Below are positions 62,196 to 64,000 of a stretch of 64,000 bases of DNA, one piece after another. The notes under the pieces were generated by a model. It was not told the origin of the DNA. It saw only the letters and a list, made by a program, of their open reading frames with translations, and searched no databases. Within the stretch, counting starts at the first letter, position 1; every line of letters starts with the position of its first letter. The stretch covers positions 1,116,001 to 1,180,000 of the forward strand of contig NZ_WYDQ01000001.1 in the NCBI RefSeq assembly GCF_024105635.1. The letters are read 5' to 3'. Source of the DNA: Oceanicola sp. 502str15 (GTDB lineage Bacteria > Pseudomonadota > Alphaproteobacteria > Rhodobacterales > Rhodobacteraceae). A program made the translations under genes and the position numbers.

Positions 62196-62690
62196 ATGCG
62201 ACCTGCCCTGATTGCCCTCACCGCCCTGCTTGTTCTGGGCACCGTCGCGGCGCTTGCCCTTGGCCTGTCGCGGCGCAGCCAGACGGCGGGAAGCGGTGAG
62301 GATGAGGGGTTTCCGACGCTGTGGAGTGCGGGGGCGTTTACCTATCGCACCGATCTGGAAACCGGGGGCTGCGAGATGAAGATCACCACCGAAGTGATTG
62401 AACCGGAAGGGTTTGACGGTGAAAGCCGGGTGCTTTCCGTTGCGCTTTCGGCGCTTGACCCGGCGCGGATCGAGACCACCTCGCGCAACCCCGCCCTTGG
62501 CCTGCCGGGACTGCTCACCTTTCATGCCCGCCCGGGCGAGACCGTGGCCTGCACGTTGCTGGAAGGTGGGCCCTGCCCGACCGCGACCCGCGACAAGGCA
62601 GAGCTGCAACTGCCGCCCTTCTGGGCCGACCGGCCCGATGACCTTGCCCGGCTGATCCGCGCCGACATAGATGGATGCACCCCCCAATGA
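62196..62690 (+). CDS. Small exported/anchored hypothetical protein in the C1 cluster
   Basis: I do not recognise the family. The product has 164 residues with an N-terminal hydrophobic segment (MRPALIALTALLVLGTVAALALGL), likely an uncleaved anchor or signal, then a periplasmic part. It has three cysteines (GGCEMKI, ETVACTLLEGGPCPTAT) and a final DGCTPQ, suggesting disulfides. Its stop overlaps the ATG of the ASKHA gene by four bases (ATGA), so it is translated from the same message and may be a conserved member of the corrinoid cluster. Confidence 0.65.
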   Translation: MRPALIALTALLVLGTVAALALGLSRRSQTAGSGEDEGFPTLWSAGAFTYRTDLETGGCEMKITTEVIEPEGFDGESRVLSVALSALDPARIETTSRNPALGLPGLLTFHARPGETVACTLLEGGPCPTATRDKAELQLPPFWADRPDDLARLIRADIDGCTPQ

Positions 62691-64000
62691 CCGACCCTCT
62701 CGTGATCTTCACCCCCTCCGGCAAACGCGGCCGCGTGCCCGCCGGCACCTCGGTTCTGGCCGCCGCCCGCAAACTCGGGGTCGATCTCGACTCGGTCTGC
62801 GGGGGGCGCGGGATTTGCTCGAAATGCCAGGTCAGCCCCGGATCGGGCGAGTTTTCCAAGCATGGGGTGACGGTGGAGGCCGATGCGCTGACCGACTGGA
62901 ACGAGGTGGAGGCGCGCTATGACCGGGTGCGCGGGCTGAAGGAAGGCCGCCGCTTGGGCTGCCAGGCCTGCATCGAGAAGGACGTGGTGATCGACGTGCC
63001 GCCGGAGAGCCAGGTGCACAAGCAGGTGATCCGCAAGAGCGCCGACACCCGCGCCATCGAGATGGACCCGGCCACGCGGCTCTACCTGGTGGAGGTCGAA
63101 GAGCCCGACATGCACGCCCCCACCGGCGACTTCGAGCGCCTTGCAACGGCGCTGGAGAAGGCGTGGGGCATCAAGGGCTTGCAGGCCGACCTTGACCTGC
63201 TTTCACAGCTTCAGCCGGTGCTGCGCAAGGGGGAGTGGCAGGTGACATGCGCGGTTCATCAGGCCGAGGGCGCGCCCCGGCTGCTGGCGCTTTGGCCGGG
63301 GTTTTACGAGGGGCCGCTGCACGGGCTGGCGATCGACCTTGGCTCCACCACCATCGCCGCGCATCTCTGCGATCTGACCAGTGGCGCGGTGCTGGCCAGC
63401 AGCGGCGTGATGAACCCGCAGATCCGCTTTGGTGAAGACCTGATGAGCCGGGTCAGCTACGCGATGATGAACCCCGGCGGCGACAGGGAAATGACCGCCG
63501 CCATGCGCGGCGCGCTGGCCGACCTTGCCCGCGCCTGCGCCGAGGAGGCCGGGGTGGAGACCGACTCGATCTTTGAGATCACGCTGGTCTGCAACCCGGT
63601 CATGCACCACCTCGCGCTGGGGATCGACCCGGTGGAGCTGGGCCAGGCGCCCTTTGCGCTGGCCACCTCCGATGCGCTGGAGCTGCCCGCCGCCACGCTC
63701 ATGCCCGGCGCGATCCACCCGCAAGCTCGCGCCTTCCTGCTGCCCTGCATCGCAGGCCACGTGGGGGCCGATGCCGCCGCTGTTGCGCTCTCGGAAGCGC
63801 CGCACAAGGCCGAGGCGCTGACGCTGATCGTCGATGTCGGCACCAACGCCGAGATCCTGCTGGGCGACAAGCGCCGCGTGCTGGCCTGCTCCTCGCCCAC
63901 CGGCCCGGCCTTCGAGGGGGCGCAGATCAGCTCGGGGCAGCGGGCCGCGCCCGGCGCGATCGAGCGGGTGGAGATTGACCCCGAGAGCAAGGAGCCGCGC
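62687..64000 (+). CDS. [2Fe-2S]-ASKHA corrinoid reactivation protein, RACo/RamA-like (3' truncated by window edge)
   Basis: The first 438 residues of what is normally a ~650-690-residue protein. The N-terminal ferredoxin domain has Cys38, Cys44, Cys47 and Cys92 (CGGRGICSKC, GCQAC); a linker follows, then an ATPase domain of the ASKHA fold starts at about 213 (GLAIDLGSTTIAAHL) with VDVGTNAEILLG and ACSSPTGPAFEGA later. Proteins of this type reduce inactivated Co(II) corrinoid proteins back to Co(I) with ATP, maintaining methyl-transfer cycles. The frame is open to the last base, so the gene continues beyond 64000. It confirms that a corrinoid protein should be encoded nearby. Confidence 0.9.
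   Translation, partial: MTDPLVIFTPSGKRGRVPAGTSVLAAARKLGVDLDSVCGGRGICSKCQVSPGSGEFSKHGVTVEADALTDWNEVEARYDRVRGLKEGRRLGCQACIEKDVVIDVPPESQVHKQVIRKSADTRAIEMDPATRLYLVEVEEPDMHAPTGDFERLATALEKAWGIKGLQADLDLLSQLQPVLRKGEWQVTCAVHQAEGAPRLLALWPGFYEGPLHGLAIDLGSTTIAAHLCDLTSGAVLASSGVMNPQIRFGEDLMSRVSYAMMNPGGDREMTAAMRGALADLARACAEEAGVETDSIFEITLVCNPVMHHLALGIDPVELGQAPFALATSDALELPAATLMPGAIHPQARAFLLPCIAGHVGADAAAVALSEAPHKAEALTLIVDVGTNAEILLGDKRRVLACSSPTGPAFEGAQISSGQRAAPGAIERVEIDPESKEPR

Overview
The window reads as a chromosomal segment of a high-GC alphaproteobacterium of the Rhodobacterales (Roseobacter / Rhodobacter relatives). This rests on gene order I recognise rather than on a search: dusB(nifR3)-ntrB-ntrC-ntrY-ntrX-trkA-trkH-hfq-hflX, a fused ispDF, hemB without zinc-binding cysteines, a MerR regulator behind plsX-fabH-ihfA, tRNA-Pro next to a long-form dCTP deaminase, OxyR, a DUF6456/DUF6477-like pair, and an aerobic corrinoid/C1 gene cluster. 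Coding density is very high, with many 1-8 base overlaps (ATGA, GTGA, TGA/ATG). I saw no insertion sequence, prophage, CRISPR array or rRNA operon. Because of the GC content, several very long open frames lie antisense to real genes; they were discarded.

Layout. 1-2.8 kb: 3' end of an acyl-CoA-ligase-type gene, a DsbA/FrnE-type oxidoreductase and a Bcr-type efflux pump. 2.8-6.2 kb: mfd. 6.3-8.8 kb: a small membrane protein, hemB and a SYLF lipoprotein ending in a good terminator. 8.8-16.2 kb: a secreted tannase/feruloyl-esterase-like hydrolase, a DEAD-box helicase with a Gly-Lys-rich tail, a beta-hydroxyacid dehydrogenase and a penicillin-acylase-like Ntn hydrolase. 16.2-29.7 kb (minus strand): an anchored hypothetical protein, hflX, hfq, trkH, trkA, a CHAP lipoprotein, ntrX, ntrY, ntrC, ntrB, dusB. 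29.8-33.1 kb: ispDF-pgpA-pncC, a COQ10/RatA-type START protein, hpt. 33.2-35.8 kb: Sel1 repeat protein, cytochrome c' and a diheme cytochrome. 35.9-39.6 kb (minus): trans-sulfuration enzyme, two tandem paralogous secreted proteins, lipA, a GNAT enzyme. 39.8-42.9 kb: peroxiredoxin, olsB, msrB, bamE, DUF177. 43.2-48.4 kb: rpmF-plsX-fabH, ihfA, MerR regulator, tRNA-Pro(GGG), dcd. 48.5-51.3 kb: oxyR and the DUF6456/DUF6477-like pair. 51.3-59.4 kb: an MttB-superfamily methyltransferase, guaA, a GT8 glycosyltransferase, an acyl-CoA ligase, rlmE and a Ppx/GppA phosphatase. 59.6-64.0 kb: the start of a corrinoid C1 cluster that runs off the right edge.

How parts work together. The ntr block is a nitrogen/redox two-component module. 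Its two response regulators, NtrC and NtrX, both lack the GAFTGA loop needed to drive sigma-54. The right-end cluster (small 'virulence factor' family protein, MTHFR, methyl-THF:corrinoid methyltransferase, small exported protein, [2Fe-2S]-ASKHA corrinoid reactivase) has the parts needed to move a methyl group from a quaternary amine or similar donor via a corrinoid protein to tetrahydrofolate and oxidise it. A non-pyrrolysine MttB homologue 7 kb upstream is a candidate methyl-donor enzyme, and the corrinoid protein itself is expected just beyond the window.

Two dispersed intergenic repeat families were found by eye. One is a hairpin followed by CTACGG; one copy supplies the stop codon of the neighbouring gene. 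The other is built around GGAGATATTT..CAGCAAGAAAATG and sits just 3' of genes. A long nested inverted repeat lies inside the corrinoid cluster.
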